A stretch of DNA of 30,559 nucleotides, taken from CAYQVW01 sp964421245 (GTDB taxonomy: Bacteria; Margulisbacteria; WOR-1; XYC2-FULL-46-14). The position numbers were made by a program, and so were the translations under genes. The DNA is taken from NCBI GenBank assembly GCA_964421245.1, contig CAYQVW010000017.1, forward strand, positions 1-30,559. Reading direction: 5' to 3'. Shown piece after piece: positions 30,484 through 30,559 of this stretch (the stretch's first letter is position 1; each line of letters starts with the position of its first letter). The notes under the pieces are model-generated. The model ran no database searches. It was given only the letters and a program-made list of their open reading frames with translations, and had not been told where the DNA came from.

Positions 30484-30559
30484 GCTTTTTTATCGTGAGG
30501 TAAATTGAAAAATTTGGGCTTGTTCTAAAGTGACGTGATGAGTTTTGGGGAGGGGTAGA

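Noticed and set aside
27861..30535. Shared 10-mer TAAAGTGACG at 27861-27870 and 30526-30535
   Set aside because: A single 10-base match between two sites is expected by chance in 30 kb, and the flanks differ.

Overview
The window reads as one chromosomal stretch of an uncultured, AT-rich bacterium with a two-membrane envelope. It carries a TonB-dependent vitamin B12 receptor, a solute-binding lipoprotein, an RseC-type protein and pseudopilins. Gene packing is extremely tight: most neighbours overlap by 1-20 nt, often as ATGA or GTGA. I would guess a candidate phylum such as Margulisbacteria/Saganbacteria (WOR-1), but nothing here proves the taxonomy. No rRNA gene, complete tRNA gene, CRISPR array or phage was seen.

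Layout. Positions 1-402 hold the 5' part of an unrecognised minus-strand gene that runs off the left edge, divergent from an agmatinase-family gene. A minus-strand cell-wall/translation cluster follows: Com-type zinc ribbon, rsmH, ftsL-like, gltX. Next come a glyoxalase-fold protein, a vapBC toxin-antitoxin pair and a secreted SH3 protein. After a structured 124-bp element lies nadE-rseC-ccdA (minus). From 7601 to 12068 a plus-strand operon runs topA, a 29-aa YbbR-like membrane peptide, panC and four pseudopilin-type genes. From 12135 to 16073 (minus) lies a sugar-type ABC importer (lipoprotein, two permeases, one extra membrane protein) with no ATPase gene, followed by an unknown gene. A SixA-like phosphatase sits at 16109.

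From 25470 down to 16522 there is one continuous cobalamin operon: btuB, a Cys-rich small protein, cobS, cobC, cobU, cobQ, cbiB, cobD, btuF, cobT. Together these take up corrinoids and perform the late steps: amidation, aminopropanol attachment and nucleotide-loop assembly. Corrin-ring genes, a corrinoid adenosyltransferase and BtuCD are absent from the window. Upstream lie rsmI and an M23 peptidase. Between rsmI and btuB is a 69-nt structured RNA candidate with a tRNA-like D arm and T arm. I see no canonical cobalamin riboswitch.

From 27254 to 28150 a four-helix-bundle (23S rRNA intervening-sequence type) gene is surrounded by three same-orientation repeats that look like nested, 5'-truncated copies sharing one end. 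The right edge carries a two-domain cytidine-deaminase-like protein and an unrecognised protein with an S1-like N-terminus.

A recurring signal is leaderless transcription. At least seven genes have a good -10 box (several also a -35) ending only 6-9 nt before the start codon and no Shine-Dalgarno. Two of these sites are back-to-back divergent promoters. Operon-internal genes and some first genes keep strong GGAGG sites.
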